Positions 39,968 through 52,304 of a DNA stretch of 64,000 nucleotides are shown here, one piece after another. Origin of the DNA: Tenggerimyces flavus. GTDB taxonomy: Bacteria; Actinomycetota; Actinomycetes; Propionibacteriales; Actinopolymorphaceae. The stretch spans positions 1,116,001-1,180,000 of the forward strand of contig NZ_JAFBCM010000001.1 in NCBI RefSeq assembly GCF_016907715.1. The letters run 5' to 3'. Position numbers and translations under genes: made by a program. Positions within the stretch are counted from its first letter, which is position 1. Every line of letters starts with the position of its first letter. Below the pieces are notes generated by a model. It was not told the DNA's origin. It saw nothing but the letters and a program-made list of their open reading frames with translations, and did no database searches.

Positions 39968-41377
39968 GTGGCGACCGCTCGGACCAACCTGGCCTGGGAC
40001 ACGCTGCTCGATCTCGGCGACGCGCGTACCGGGCCACTGCACGACCGGCTGACCCGGGCACTCCGCTCGGCCATCCGGTCGGGTCGGATCGCGCCCGGCA
40101 GCGCGCTGCCCCCGAGCCGCACGCTCGCCACCAGCCTCGGTTGCTCCCGCTGGGTCGTGACCCAGGCGTACGAGCAACTCGTCGCCGAGGGCTACCTCAC
40201 CGCCCGCACCGGCAGCGCCACCCGCGTCGCCGAGGTCGGCGCGGCGCCGGACGACCGGTCGCCGATCCAGCGGCAGCCGCGCGTCCCCGCCTCGACGCAG
40301 TACGATCTCGCGCCCGGTCTGCCCGATCTGCGCGAGTTCCCCCGCCAGCGCTGGGCGGAGGCCGTACGCACCCAGCTCACCACGGTCCCGTACGCCGACC
40401 TCGGCTATCCCGAGCCGGGCGGCTCGCAGCGGCTGCGCGAGATGCTCACCGAGTACCTCCAGCGCGTGCGCGGCGCCGTCCTCGCCGCGTCCGACATCAC
40501 GATCTGTACGAGCGTCACCGACGGCGTCGCCCGGCTGTGCCGCGCGCTGCTCGCCGCGGGGCACACCCACCTCGCGGTCGAGGACCCCGGCTGGACCCGG
40601 CTGCGGCAGACCGTCGAACGGGTCGGGCTCACCACTGTCGGGATCCGGGTCGACGACCTCGGCTTCCGCGTCGAGGACCTCGCCTCGCAGCCGTCCGTAC
40701 GCGCCGCGCTGCTCACGCCCGCGCACCAGTTCCCCACCGGGGTCGTCCTCGCTCCGGCCCGCCGCGCCGCGCTGCTCGAGTGGGCCCGCAGGGTCGACGG
40801 GATCGTGCTCGAGGACGACTACGACGCTGAGTTCCGGTACGACCGCCGGCCGGTCGGCGCGCTGCAGGGTGCCGAGCCGTCGCGGGTCGCGCTGTTCGGC
40901 TCGCTGTCGAAGACGCTGTCGCCCGCGCTCGGCCTCGGCTGGATGGTGACGCCGGCGCGCTGGTCCGAGGCGATGCGCTCACCGGAACTCGGCGGGCCGT
41001 CGCCCTCGGCGCTGGACCAGCTGGCGTTCGCGGCGTTCGTCGAGTCCGGCGGGTACGACCGCTTCCTCCGCGCGTCCCGGACGCGGTACCGCAAGCGGCG
41101 CGACGTGCTGGTCGAGGCTCTCGCCGCCAAGCTGCCCGACTGCGAGCTGTCCGGCGTCGCCGCGGGTCTGCATCTCGTTCTGCGCCTCGACCCCGCCCGC
41201 ACCGTCGCGGCCAAGGTCGTCCGTCGCGCCGCTCACGCAGGCGTCCACGTCGTCGACCTGGACGCGTACCGCCTGGAGCCCGACCCCGAGTCGCCCGGCC
41301 TCGTGCTCGGGTACGGCAACCTCCCGGACAGCGCCATCGAGCCCGCCGTCGACCGCCTCGCCGCCGCGATCGACTAG
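39968..41377 (+). CDS. MocR/GntR-family regulator with aminotransferase domain
   Basis: 469 residues. The N-terminal GntR winged helix has LRSAIRSGRIAPGSALPPSR and LGCSRWVVTQAYEQLVAEGY. The C-terminal PLP-dependent aminotransferase-like domain includes DLGYPEPGGSQRLREMLTEY, LEDDYDAEFRYDRRPVGALQ and the lysine motif FGSLSKTLSPALGLGWM. PdxR-type members of this family control vitamin B6 genes, but no pdx gene is adjacent. A TACGAT hexamer lies 8 bases before the GTG start, suggesting a leaderless transcript. The GNAT gene begins 7 bases after it. Confidence 0.92.
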   Translation: MATARTNLAWDTLLDLGDARTGPLHDRLTRALRSAIRSGRIAPGSALPPSRTLATSLGCSRWVVTQAYEQLVAEGYLTARTGSATRVAEVGAAPDDRSPIQRQPRVPASTQYDLAPGLPDLREFPRQRWAEAVRTQLTTVPYADLGYPEPGGSQRLREMLTEYLQRVRGAVLAASDITICTSVTDGVARLCRALLAAGHTHLAVEDPGWTRLRQTVERVGLTTVGIRVDDLGFRVEDLASQPSVRAALLTPAHQFPTGVVLAPARRAALLEWARRVDGIVLEDDYDAEFRYDRRPVGALQGAEPSRVALFGSLSKTLSPALGLGWMVTPARWSEAMRSPELGGPSPSALDQLAFAAFVESGGYDRFLRASRTRYRKRRDVLVEALAAKLPDCELSGVAAGLHLVLRLDPARTVAAKVVRRAAHAGVHVVDLDAYRLEPDPESPGLVLGYGNLPDSAIEPAVDRLAAAID

Positions 41378-41384
41378 GGCTGCC

Positions 41385-41957
41385 ATGACTGAGCCGTACA
41401 CCGTCCGCGCGCTCGACGCGTCGACCTGGGACGCCTTCGCGGAGCTGGTCGAGCGCAACGGCGGCGTCATGGGTGGCTGTTGGTGCCAGAACAACCACCG
41501 CCAACCCGGCCTCGACTCACCCGAGGCCAAGCGCGCGGCCAAGCAGGAACGGGTCCGCACCGACCGCGCCCACGCCGCGCTGGTCTTCGACGCGGACGGC
41601 CTCGCGCAGGGCTGGGCGCAGTACGGCAGCCCCGAGGAGCTCCCCGGGATGACCCACCGGCACGCGTACGAGCAGGACCCGCCGCCTCGAGCGGACTGGC
41701 GCATCATCTGTGTCTTCGTGGACAAGAAGCACCGCAGGCAGGGCATCGCGCGTGCCGCGGTCGAAGGGGCGGTGGAGCTGATCGCCGCGGCAGGTGGCGG
41801 CAGGATCGAGGCGATCTCGCAGGCGACGGCCGGGCGAGGCAGGGCGCCGTTCCTGTTCTCCGCGACGGTGGAGGTGTTCGAGCAGAACGGGTTCGAGCGC
41901 GTACGCCAGGTCGGCAAGCACTCCTGGATCCTCAGCCGGGTGCTCGACCCCGCCTGA
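41385..41957 (+). CDS. GNAT-family N-acetyltransferase (first paralogue)
   Basis: 190 residues. The acetyl-CoA motif is HRRQGIARAAVEGAVELI (~115-132). The N-terminus contains ASTWDAFAELVERNGGVMGG followed by CWC. It is clearly paralogous to the product of 54700-55269: the two share the ASTWDAFAELVERNGG and CWC motifs and the ending VRQVGKHxWIxSRVxDP. The substrate is unknown. It is 7 bases downstream of the MocR regulator and probably co-transcribed with it. Confidence 0.9.
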   Translation: MTEPYTVRALDASTWDAFAELVERNGGVMGGCWCQNNHRQPGLDSPEAKRAAKQERVRTDRAHAALVFDADGLAQGWAQYGSPEELPGMTHRHAYEQDPPPRADWRIICVFVDKKHRRQGIARAAVEGAVELIAAAGGGRIEAISQATAGRGRAPFLFSATVEVFEQNGFERVRQVGKHSWILSRVLDPA

Positions 41958-42040
41958 GCTCCTCCTGCATCGACGCGATCCGCCACCCAGTCGCGATCGC
42001 GAGACCGGCGGCCACGAGGGCGTCCAGCGTGAGCACGACG

Positions 42041-42907
42041 TCATTCGACCGGCACCTCCTGCCGCTGCCGCTCCTGCAGCGCGGTGATCCGCCAGACGAT
42101 CACGACCCACACGATCGCGCCGAGAACGAACAGCCCGACGAGCCCGTCCTGCAACGGCACGGTCAGCTCCGGGCTCGACGCCATCCCGGCCACCAGACCG
42201 ATGAGCGTGTAGCTCGACAGCACGACCAGCCACCAGACGTTGACGATCACCTTCGAACGCGTGCGCACCATCGGGTCCCGGCTGGTGCTCTTCGGGTCGC
42301 TGGTCTGCCAGATGTCGTCGACGATCTGCTTCGGGAACCACAGAAACACCGGCGGCACGATCCAGCCGAGGATGATCCACAGCTTGTGCCGGCGGTGGTC
42401 GTACGGCGCGAGCGCCTCAGCGTTCGACCGCGCCCGGAACGTCCACAGCCAGCTGATGACGGTGAGGACGGTGCTGAGCAGCATGGTGGCCAGAGCGGCG
42501 GTGAACAGCGAGCGGTTGGCGGCGACGAACGCCTCGGAGTCGAACGTCTCCATCAGCTTCGGGTCCGCGATCAATGGCTCGATCGTGGCCTGGAGCTCGG
42601 GCATCCGCTCGCGCGCCATCAGGAACGTCACCACGATGGTCGCGAGGTACAGCAGCGTGAACGCGATCACCGCGCTGCGCAGCCCGGCGATCGGGCGGAC
42701 CTGCCGCCACTCCGGCGGCGGCTGGTACAGGTGGTACGCCGGGATGCCGATCGGGACGACGATCCGCTCGGGAAGGGGAACCGGTGCCGGCGGTGGTGCC
42801 ATCGTCGCGACCGTGCGCTGCGGGGAGGGTGCGGGCGCGTGGATCGGCTCCTCGCAGGTCTCGCAGACGGCAGGCGGCAGCGGGTGACCGCAGTGCGGGC
42901 AGTTCAT
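42041..42907 (-). CDS. DUF4328 domain membrane protein with zinc ribbon (second copy)
   Basis: 288 residues from the ATG at 42907, which has a GGGGGAG site. A short zinc ribbon opens the protein (CPHCGHPLPPAVCETC), then a Pro-rich linker and about five hydrophobic segments. WFPKQIVDDIWQTSDP and FRARSNAEALAPY are the same core motifs as in the 39198-39947 protein. The zinc ribbon distinguishes it. Function unknown. It lies downstream of the FAD oxidoreductase gene on the same strand (49 bases). Confidence 0.87.
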   Translation of the reverse strand: MNCPHCGHPLPPAVCETCEEPIHAPAPSPQRTVATMAPPPAPVPLPERIVVPIGIPAYHLYQPPPEWRQVRPIAGLRSAVIAFTLLYLATIVVTFLMARERMPELQATIEPLIADPKLMETFDSEAFVAANRSLFTAALATMLLSTVLTVISWLWTFRARSNAEALAPYDHRRHKLWIILGWIVPPVFLWFPKQIVDDIWQTSDPKSTSRDPMVRTRSKVIVNVWWLVVLSSYTLIGLVAGMASSPELTVPLQDGLVGLFVLGAIVWVVIVWRITALQERQRQEVPVE

Positions 42908-42956
42908 GTGCTCCCCCAGGTGGGCGCGCCCCCTCCCGGGCGACGCCCGACCTAAG

Positions 42957-46413
<3,457 letters not shown>

Positions 46414-46572
46414 CCCGGGACATCGCGGGTAGACAAGGCGGGTCCGCCAGGAGGTGGAAGCTCCCAACGGACCCTCGACCGGACCTTCCGGTGAAAGGAC
46501 CGACCGTGGCAGACATCTTGCACTCCCACGCGCCGGAGCGCATCAGCGCCCTGCTCGTCACGAGGTGCGAGC

Positions 46573-46998
46573 TCAGCTCGACAGGTAGGGCGTCTCGAGC
46601 GGCGTCACGTGGTTGACCTGGATCGCCACGTTCATGGCCACCAGCTGGATCCGCACGGAGCCGCCGCGGTCGGTGTCGGCGAACTCGAACTGAATCGCGT
46701 CCTCGTAGCCGTCCTGGTTCTCCAGCAGCCAGACCCACCGGGCGTGCTTGCCCAGTGCCGCGGCCCACGGGAAGTGCGTGGACACGTTCGCCGACTCGTA
46801 GGTCTCGACCACGGCCGAGACCGGCCCGATCTCGAGCGTCGAGTCGTCCTCGTTGACCCGGATCAGCCACTCGCCGCCGGTGAAGCCGAGCCGGATCGCG
46901 GAGATCTCCTTCGGCGCCACCTTGTCGAACAGGTACGTCACGACCTGGAGGTCGCCGCCCTCCTCGGACATGCGTTCGAACTCGTCGGCCTGGCTCAT
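46573..46998 (-). CDS. Uncharacterised 141-residue protein
   Basis: Acidic cytosolic protein (MSQADEFERMSEEGGDLQVV, then IRLGFTGGEWLIRVNEDDST, VWLLENQDGYEDAIQFEF). It appears beta-rich with no catalytic motif. I do not recognise the family with confidence. The ATG at 46998 is preceded by AAGGGTAAC. It converges on the amylase gene across 159 bases and is divergent from the ECF41 gene. Confidence 0.7.
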   Translation of the reverse strand: MSQADEFERMSEEGGDLQVVTYLFDKVAPKEISAIRLGFTGGEWLIRVNEDDSTLEIGPVSAVVETYESANVSTHFPWAAALGKHARWVWLLENQDGYEDAIQFEFADTDRGGSVRIQLVAMNVAIQVNHVTPLETPYLSS

Positions 46999-47357
46999 CG
47001 TTACCCTTCTGAACGGTCACACTCGGCGCACGGAGCCTACTTGCCGCGGTACTTCTGCGCCGTCGGTCGCCGCCGATCTCGCCCTCAACCCATCGCCGGG
47101 CTGAGCAGCAGACCGTACGCACCGTGCCAACGGCGCGACGAGCCGTGAGCGGTTTCTCCACAGCGACCCCCCGTTCCGGTGGCGACCGAGCCGCGGATCC
47201 GGCATCCTCGTCTGAATGACCGGGCGAGGCCACCCTCGCCGACGCACTGCCCCCACGGGTCGAGTAGGGACAGCGCGAGGCGAGGGAAGGCCACCCGGGA
47301 GATGTCACGCCACGCCGCGCTACCCCGTCGTACGGCCGAAGGCCGATCCGGGAGACG
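46999..47357. other. 359-base gap before the ECF41 gene
   Basis: Divergent region. The right end contains an ECF41-type promoter (47303-47329). The remainder shows no convincing gene, repeat or RNA. Confidence 0.6.
47303..47329 (+). promoter_or_regulatory. ECF41-type promoter
   Basis: TGTCACG at 47303-47309 and CGTC at 47326-47329 are separated by 16 bases. As I recall it, the promoter motif described for ECF41 sigma factors is TGTCACA with a CGTC -10 at this kind of spacing. It lies 28 bases upstream of the sigma gene, so it is probably autoregulated. Confidence 0.65.
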
Positions 47358-48302
47358 ATGGCAGCGATGACCGAACCCGCCACCGCCGCGTTCGAGCAGC
47401 AGCGTGACCTGCTGCTCGGCGTCGCCTATCGCGTCCTCGGCCGATGGTCCGACGCCGAGGACGTCGTCCAGGACGCCTGGCTGCGGTGGAGCACGGTCGA
47501 CCACGACGAGGTGCAGGACGCCCGCGCGTTCCTGGTCCGCGTCACGACCAGGCTCGCGCTCGACCGGCTGAAGAGCGCGCAGGCGAGGCGCGAGGCGTAC
47601 GTCGGTCCCTGGCTGCCCGAGCCGATCCTCACCACGCCCGACGTCGCCGACGACATCGCGCTCGCGGACTCGGTGAAGTTCGCGATGCTCGTCGTGCTCG
47701 AGACGCTGTCGCCGCTGGAGCGGGCGGTGTTCGTCCTCCGCGAGGCGTTCGCGTTCTCCTACGCCGAGATCGCCGAGACGCTCGACCGCAACGAGGATGC
47801 CGTACGCCAGTTGGCCAAACGCGCCCGCGAGCACGTCCGGGCACGCCGCCCGCGGTACGAGACCGACAAGGCCACCCAGCGCCGCGTCACCGACGGCTTC
47901 CTCACCGCCACGATGAACGGCGACCTCGCCGCGCTCATGAAGCTGCTCGCCCCCGACGTGGTGCTCAACTCCGACGGCGGCGGCATCGTCCGCGCGGCGC
48001 TGCGCCCGATCGAGGGTGCGGACAAGGTCGGCCGGTTCATGGTCGGTGTGCACAAGAACGCGCCCGCCGACGCGCATGCCTACCTCGCGCACGTGAACGG
48101 CGAGCCCGCCTTGGTGGTCACTTCGGCGGGCGCGCCGTTCGCCGTGGTCTCCTTCGACATCGACGGCGATCAGATCGCCGCCCTGCACTTCGTGGTCAAC
48201 CCAGAGAAGCTGGGAGCCATCGCCGGCATCGAGCAGGTCGGCGAGGAGATCTTCTTCGAGGTCGTGTCGCGCGCCAGGCGATCTTTGCCAGACACGGCCT
48301 AA
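47358..48302 (+). CDS. ECF41-group RNA polymerase sigma factor with SnoaL-like C-terminal domain
   Basis: 314 residues. Sigma region 2 is GVAYRVLGRWSDAEDVVQDA and region 4 is LSPLERAVFVLREAFAFSYA with EIAETLDRNEDAVRQLAKRA. The linker contains WLPEP. The ~110-residue C-terminal SnoaL_2-like domain has DGGG and NPEKL, hallmarks of ECF41, where the extension replaces an anti-sigma factor. The usual partner (a carboxymuconolactone decarboxylase, oxidoreductase or epimerase gene) is not adjacent. An ATG at 47367 is an alternative start. It overlaps the convergent protease gene by 4 bases. Confidence 0.92.
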   Translation: MAAMTEPATAAFEQQRDLLLGVAYRVLGRWSDAEDVVQDAWLRWSTVDHDEVQDARAFLVRVTTRLALDRLKSAQARREAYVGPWLPEPILTTPDVADDIALADSVKFAMLVVLETLSPLERAVFVLREAFAFSYAEIAETLDRNEDAVRQLAKRAREHVRARRPRYETDKATQRRVTDGFLTATMNGDLAALMKLLAPDVVLNSDGGGIVRAALRPIEGADKVGRFMVGVHKNAPADAHAYLAHVNGEPALVVTSAGAPFAVVSFDIDGDQIAALHFVVNPEKLGAIAGIEQVGEEIFFEVVSRARRSLPDTA

Positions 48303-51300
48303 CGCAGGGCGTACGCGCGGATCACGGTCTGGTCCACGCCCGTCCCGGAACGGTCGTGCGCCTTCACCCGCACCGACACGAAGCCGCCGCTCGACGGGTG
48401 CCTGACATCCGCGGTCCACCGGTTCTTCCCGGCGCTCCGCACCTTCGCCGACGTCCAGGTCGCGCCGTCGTCGTACGACAACTGCAGCGTCACCGTCGAC
48501 AGCCACGGCAGCCCGCCCGTCTTGATGATCCGCGCGTCGTCAGCGACGAGCTCGAGTCGGAACGGCTTGCCCGCAGGCGCCGTGTTCCGCAGGTCGAACG
48601 CGCCGGACACCCGCATCGTCACCAGCGGCGGCGCCGTGTCGTCGGCCAGCGCGTACGGGAACGTCCACGTCGCCTCCTCGCGGAGCCCGTGCCGCGTCCC
48701 CGGCTCCCGCGTGGTGACGGCGTGGAACGCGTACCGCTCCTCCGTCGCCGGCATCGGGAAGCAGCTGGCGACGTCGTCGGCCTCGCCGATCAGCTCGCCG
48801 TTCTGGTGCAACGTCACCCGCGTCGTGTCCCCGGGCAGCTGCCAGAGCGCGTTCGCCGGCGCCATCGGGTACGTGACGAGGAACATGTGTCCCGACCCGA
48901 CCCCGCACTTCGGCCCGAAGGCGTCCACGACGGGCCCGATCGCCCCGGCGTTGAACGCGAAGCTCGACCGCCGTCCCGCGCGCAGCGGCGGATCCATGGC
49001 GTTCTCGGTGAAGTCCGGAGCGTCCATCCACCGCATCATCGGCTGCTCGCCCGGCTTACCGACCACCGAGTAGAGCTCCAGCCTCTTGCCCGGCAGCGCG
49101 ATCGGGTACGAGCCACCGCCGCTGGGGAAGCCTTCGCCGGCCAGGCCGACGACGGTGAACCGGCTTCCCTCCACGTCGCCGGAGTTGTAGTGGTAGCTGG
49201 TCTCGAGCGCGGCCAGCCGCCGGTCGTACACGCGGTACGTCGGTTGCTCGGGGATGCGCCCGTTCGTCAACAGAGCAAGGTGATACGCCTTCGGCGCCGC
49301 GCGGGCGCCGAGTGGTTCGGCGCGGATCGTCCGGTAGTAGAACGCGTACGAGCGACCACGCACGCGCTCGGTCGGCAGCGCGTACAGCCCGACGCTCGGG
49401 TCGTCCGAGCCCGTCCCGGAGATGACCTGGTGCTCCCCGATCTTCTCGGTCGTCCCGATGAGGTCGAAGCCGAACTTCTCCGCCTTCGGGCTGTCGACCG
49501 TCGTCGCGCTCACCCGCTCGGCACGCCGGGCGTCGGCGACGAGCGAGACGTCGCCGTTCACGCTGACGGTCGGGTACGAGAGGTACGTCGCGTCGGCGTA
49601 GGTTCCGTCGGCCTGCAGCGTGTCCACGTACACCTGCACGGTGTAGCGGCCGGCCGGCACGCGCGCCTTGATCTTGCCCTGGCTGACGTGGATCGGGACG
49701 TACTCGCCGGTCTCCAGGTCGATCACGTCGACCCAGTGCAGGTTCTCGATCGACGTGCCGGTCGGCTTGCCCGCCCGGTCGATGCCGGCGACGGAGATCG
49801 TGTGCAGCTTCGGCTCGCGGACCAGGCCGATCGGTACGCCGACACCGACGCCGTCGGCCGTACGCGCCTCGAGCCTGGCGCCGAACCGGCCGAGCTCGGT
49901 CTTGGTCGGGTCGAGCCGTACGGCCACCTCCGCCGTGCCGTTCGCCGGCACCGCGACGGACGACTTGTCGAGACCGAACGCGCCAGTCGGCGCCGCGGTC
50001 GTCAGCGTCAAGGCGAGGTTGACAGCAGCGGATCCGTCGTTGCGGAACGTCACCGTACGCGTCGTCGCCGCGTCGCTCAGCAGTGCGGACACGCTGCCCG
50101 GCGAGGCCGAGATCGTCGTGTCGCCTGCCTGGGGAACGTTCACCAACCCCGCGCCCTGGTGGAAGACGGGGTCGTTCGCGTTCGGCACCGCAGTATTGAC
50201 GAGCGCGGCCTTGAGCCGCGGCCCGGACCACGCCGGGTGCTGCTGCGCGAGGATCGCGGCCGCGCCGGCGACGTGCGGCGAGGCCATCGACGTACCCGAG
50301 GCGCGTACGTAGTGCTCGCCCACGAGCTCGCCGATCTGCGTGTCCGCCGCGCGCGCCGCCGCGATGTCCACGCCGGGCGCGGTGAGGTCGGGCTTGATCG
50401 CACCGTCGCCGACCCGCGGACCCTTGCTGGAGAAGTCGGCGACCGCACCCTCGCGGTCGATCGCGCCGACGGTGAGGGCGGCCTCGGCCACGCCGGGGAT
50501 CGTCACCGACTCGTCGTGCGCGCCGAACTCGTCGAAGCCGTTGTTGCCGGCCGCGACGACGAACAGCGTGCCGGTCCGCTCGGAGATCTCGTCCAACGCC
50601 AGCGAGACCGGGTCGGTGCCGTCGCTCGGGATCCCGCCGCCGACGCTCATATTGACGACCTTGGCGTGCTGCGACACCCACTCCATGCCGGCGATCAGCC
50701 AGGAGAACTGACCCTGGCCGGAGTCGTCGAGGACCTTGCCGATGACGAGCTTCGCGTCCGGCGCCACTCCCTTGTACTTGCCGTCGGACGCGGTGCCGTC
50801 GCCGGTGATGATCGACGCGACGTGCGTACCGTGCCCGGCCTTGTCGACCACGCCGCTCTCACTGCTGGAGAAGTCCTTCGACGCGACGACCGAGCCAGCG
50901 AGGTCGGGGTGGGTCTCGTCGATGCCGGTGTCCAGTACGCCGACTGAGATGCCCCTGCCCGTAAGGCCTTTCGCCCACATCGCGGGTGCGCCGATCTGCT
51001 GCACGCTCTGGTCGAGGTGCGCCTTGACCTTGCCGTCGAGCCAGATCTTGTCGGCGTCGGCACGGTCCGCCCAGAAGTCGTCGGCCCGGTCCTTGCGCGC
51101 GGTCAGCGCGGCGCCGCCGATCGAGGTCAGCGGCCGGGAGACCGTCGTTCCGTCGAGCGTGGTGGCTCGTTGGCCGCGGTACCGCACGATCAGCGGCAAC
51201 GTCGTCCGCGTGGCGTCGCCGTACCCGTCCCGCAGCAGCCCGGTGATGTCGAACAGCCGCGCGTCCAGCTTGCCGGACGCCACGAGCGGCGCCGCGTCGG

Positions 51301-51559
51301 CGGGCAGGATCGACAGCTGGTCGCCGCGGGAGCGGTGGATGAACGGAACCCGTTCGCGACCCTCGCCCGGCTCGACGGTCGCCGTCCGGCGACCCTCGCG
51401 GTCGGTTCGTACCCGGACGACGTCGCCGGTGACCAGCGTGATCGCCTGCCCGGCCGAGGGAGTGGAAGGTGGTGGCGCCGACTGCGCCGGACTGCCGATC
51501 GTCGTGGCGAGCAGCGCGGCCACCGTGACCGCGCCGACGCCGAGAATGCCCCGCTGCAT
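48299..51559 (-). CDS. Secreted subtilisin-like (S8) serine protease, large
   Basis: 1,086 residues. The signal peptide is MQRGILGVGAVTVAALLATT. A propeptide-like region (~30-200) leads to the catalytic domain with Asp in GVLDTGIDETHPDL, His in GHGTHVAS and Ser in GTSMASPHVAGA. The C-terminal ~550 residues are beta-rich, Fn3-like and uncharacterised. A broad extracellular protease is likely. The start at 51559 is in frame with the signal peptide and has a GGGAG site. A further in-frame extension to 51631 lacks signal features. Confidence 0.92.
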   Translation of the reverse strand: MQRGILGVGAVTVAALLATTIGSPAQSAPPPSTPSAGQAITLVTGDVVRVRTDREGRRTATVEPGEGRERVPFIHRSRGDQLSILPADAAPLVASGKLDARLFDITGLLRDGYGDATRTTLPLIVRYRGQRATTLDGTTVSRPLTSIGGAALTARKDRADDFWADRADADKIWLDGKVKAHLDQSVQQIGAPAMWAKGLTGRGISVGVLDTGIDETHPDLAGSVVASKDFSSSESGVVDKAGHGTHVASIITGDGTASDGKYKGVAPDAKLVIGKVLDDSGQGQFSWLIAGMEWVSQHAKVVNMSVGGGIPSDGTDPVSLALDEISERTGTLFVVAAGNNGFDEFGAHDESVTIPGVAEAALTVGAIDREGAVADFSSKGPRVGDGAIKPDLTAPGVDIAAARAADTQIGELVGEHYVRASGTSMASPHVAGAAAILAQQHPAWSGPRLKAALVNTAVPNANDPVFHQGAGLVNVPQAGDTTISASPGSVSALLSDAATTRTVTFRNDGSAAVNLALTLTTAAPTGAFGLDKSSVAVPANGTAEVAVRLDPTKTELGRFGARLEARTADGVGVGVPIGLVREPKLHTISVAGIDRAGKPTGTSIENLHWVDVIDLETGEYVPIHVSQGKIKARVPAGRYTVQVYVDTLQADGTYADATYLSYPTVSVNGDVSLVADARRAERVSATTVDSPKAEKFGFDLIGTTEKIGEHQVISGTGSDDPSVGLYALPTERVRGRSYAFYYRTIRAEPLGARAAPKAYHLALLTNGRIPEQPTYRVYDRRLAALETSYHYNSGDVEGSRFTVVGLAGEGFPSGGGSYPIALPGKRLELYSVVGKPGEQPMMRWMDAPDFTENAMDPPLRAGRRSSFAFNAGAIGPVVDAFGPKCGVGSGHMFLVTYPMAPANALWQLPGDTTRVTLHQNGELIGEADDVASCFPMPATEERYAFHAVTTREPGTRHGLREEATWTFPYALADDTAPPLVTMRVSGAFDLRNTAPAGKPFRLELVADDARIIKTGGLPWLSTVTLQLSYDDGATWTSAKVRSAGKNRWTADVRHPSSGGFVSVRVKAHDRSGTGVDQTVIRAYALR

Positions 51560-51782
51560 GCATGCTCCCGAGTAAGAGGAAGTGCTGCCCGTCGGCAGTA
51601 CTTGCTCAGATCGGGGCAACCCCTTCTCCACCCATGGTCGCCTCGGTCGGTGGCCTTAGGCGTCGCCATCTCGACGGATGGCATCGACGGCGCGAGATCC
51701 GCATGACGATGCCACTCGCCAACCGGTGCCGTCGATGCAAAGCGGGGTCGAGATAGCAACGCCGCCACCGACACTTTGGCGA

Positions 51783-52241
51783 CTAGGAACGCTTGGTGAA
51801 GTCCGCCACCCAGTTCGGCTTCCACGTCTTGCCGCCGTCCAACGAGAACGCCTGCTCCCACCGGGCGGTCGTCTCGGTGATGCCCGACCACTGGTAGCGG
51901 CAGATGATGTCGTGGCCCTCCCACTGTTCCTCGCTGTAGAAGTTGCCGACGCCGTCCGGGCCGAACTTGCCGACCACCGGCGGCAGGCCGAGCTGCCCGT
52001 TCCGGCTGCTCGCCCAGTAGATCGACCACTCCTCGCGGGCCGGGTCGAAGAGCCGGATGGTCAGGCCGGCCGTGCCGACCGCGGGGAACTCCACCTCGTC
52101 GAAGTGCGCCCACCCGTCCTTGAGCAGCCGGAAGTTCGAGACGCCCTCGAACTCCTCCCACTCGTCGCCGTTGAGGTAGTCCTTGAGTCGCCGTTGCACC
52201 GAGTCCCAGGTGCCGACCAGAAGGTCGAAGTCTTTCGCCAT
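51783..52241 (-). CDS. Small beta-barrel protein regulated with YafY (DUF1579-like)
   Basis: 152 residues (MAKDFDLLVGTWDSVQRRLK, then WSIYWASSRNGQLGLP and WEQAFSLDGGKTWKPNW). The pattern resembles small lipocalin-like DUF1579 proteins; the ligand is unknown. An ATG at 52241 lies 7 bases after a TAACGT hexamer on the minus strand, giving a leaderless mRNA. The YafY-type operator at 52266-52282 covers the -35 region, so this gene is the likely target of the divergent regulator. Confidence 0.72.
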   Translation of the reverse strand: MAKDFDLLVGTWDSVQRRLKDYLNGDEWEEFEGVSNFRLLKDGWAHFDEVEFPAVGTAGLTIRLFDPAREEWSIYWASSRNGQLGLPPVVGKFGPDGVGNFYSEEQWEGHDIICRYQWSGITETTARWEQAFSLDGGKTWKPNWVADFTKRS

Positions 52242-52265
52242 GTCCGGGACGTTAGGACCGTTCCA

Positions 52266-52282
52266 CTGACACCTTCTGTCAG
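52266..52282. promoter_or_regulatory. YafY/WYL regulator operator
   Basis: CTGACA at 52266-52271 and TGTCAG at 52277-52282 form a perfect 6-bp inverted repeat with a 5-base spacer. It lies between the divergent regulator gene and the DUF1579-like gene, upstream of the latter's -10 at 52249-52254. Confidence 0.72.
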
Positions 52283-52304
52283 CGGAAAGCGGCAGACTGG
52301 GAAC

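Noticed and set aside
47444-50947. 1,167-codon plus-strand open frame over the sigma factor and protease genes
   Set aside because: It covers two well-supported genes in other frames and its translation is Arg/Pro-rich noise.
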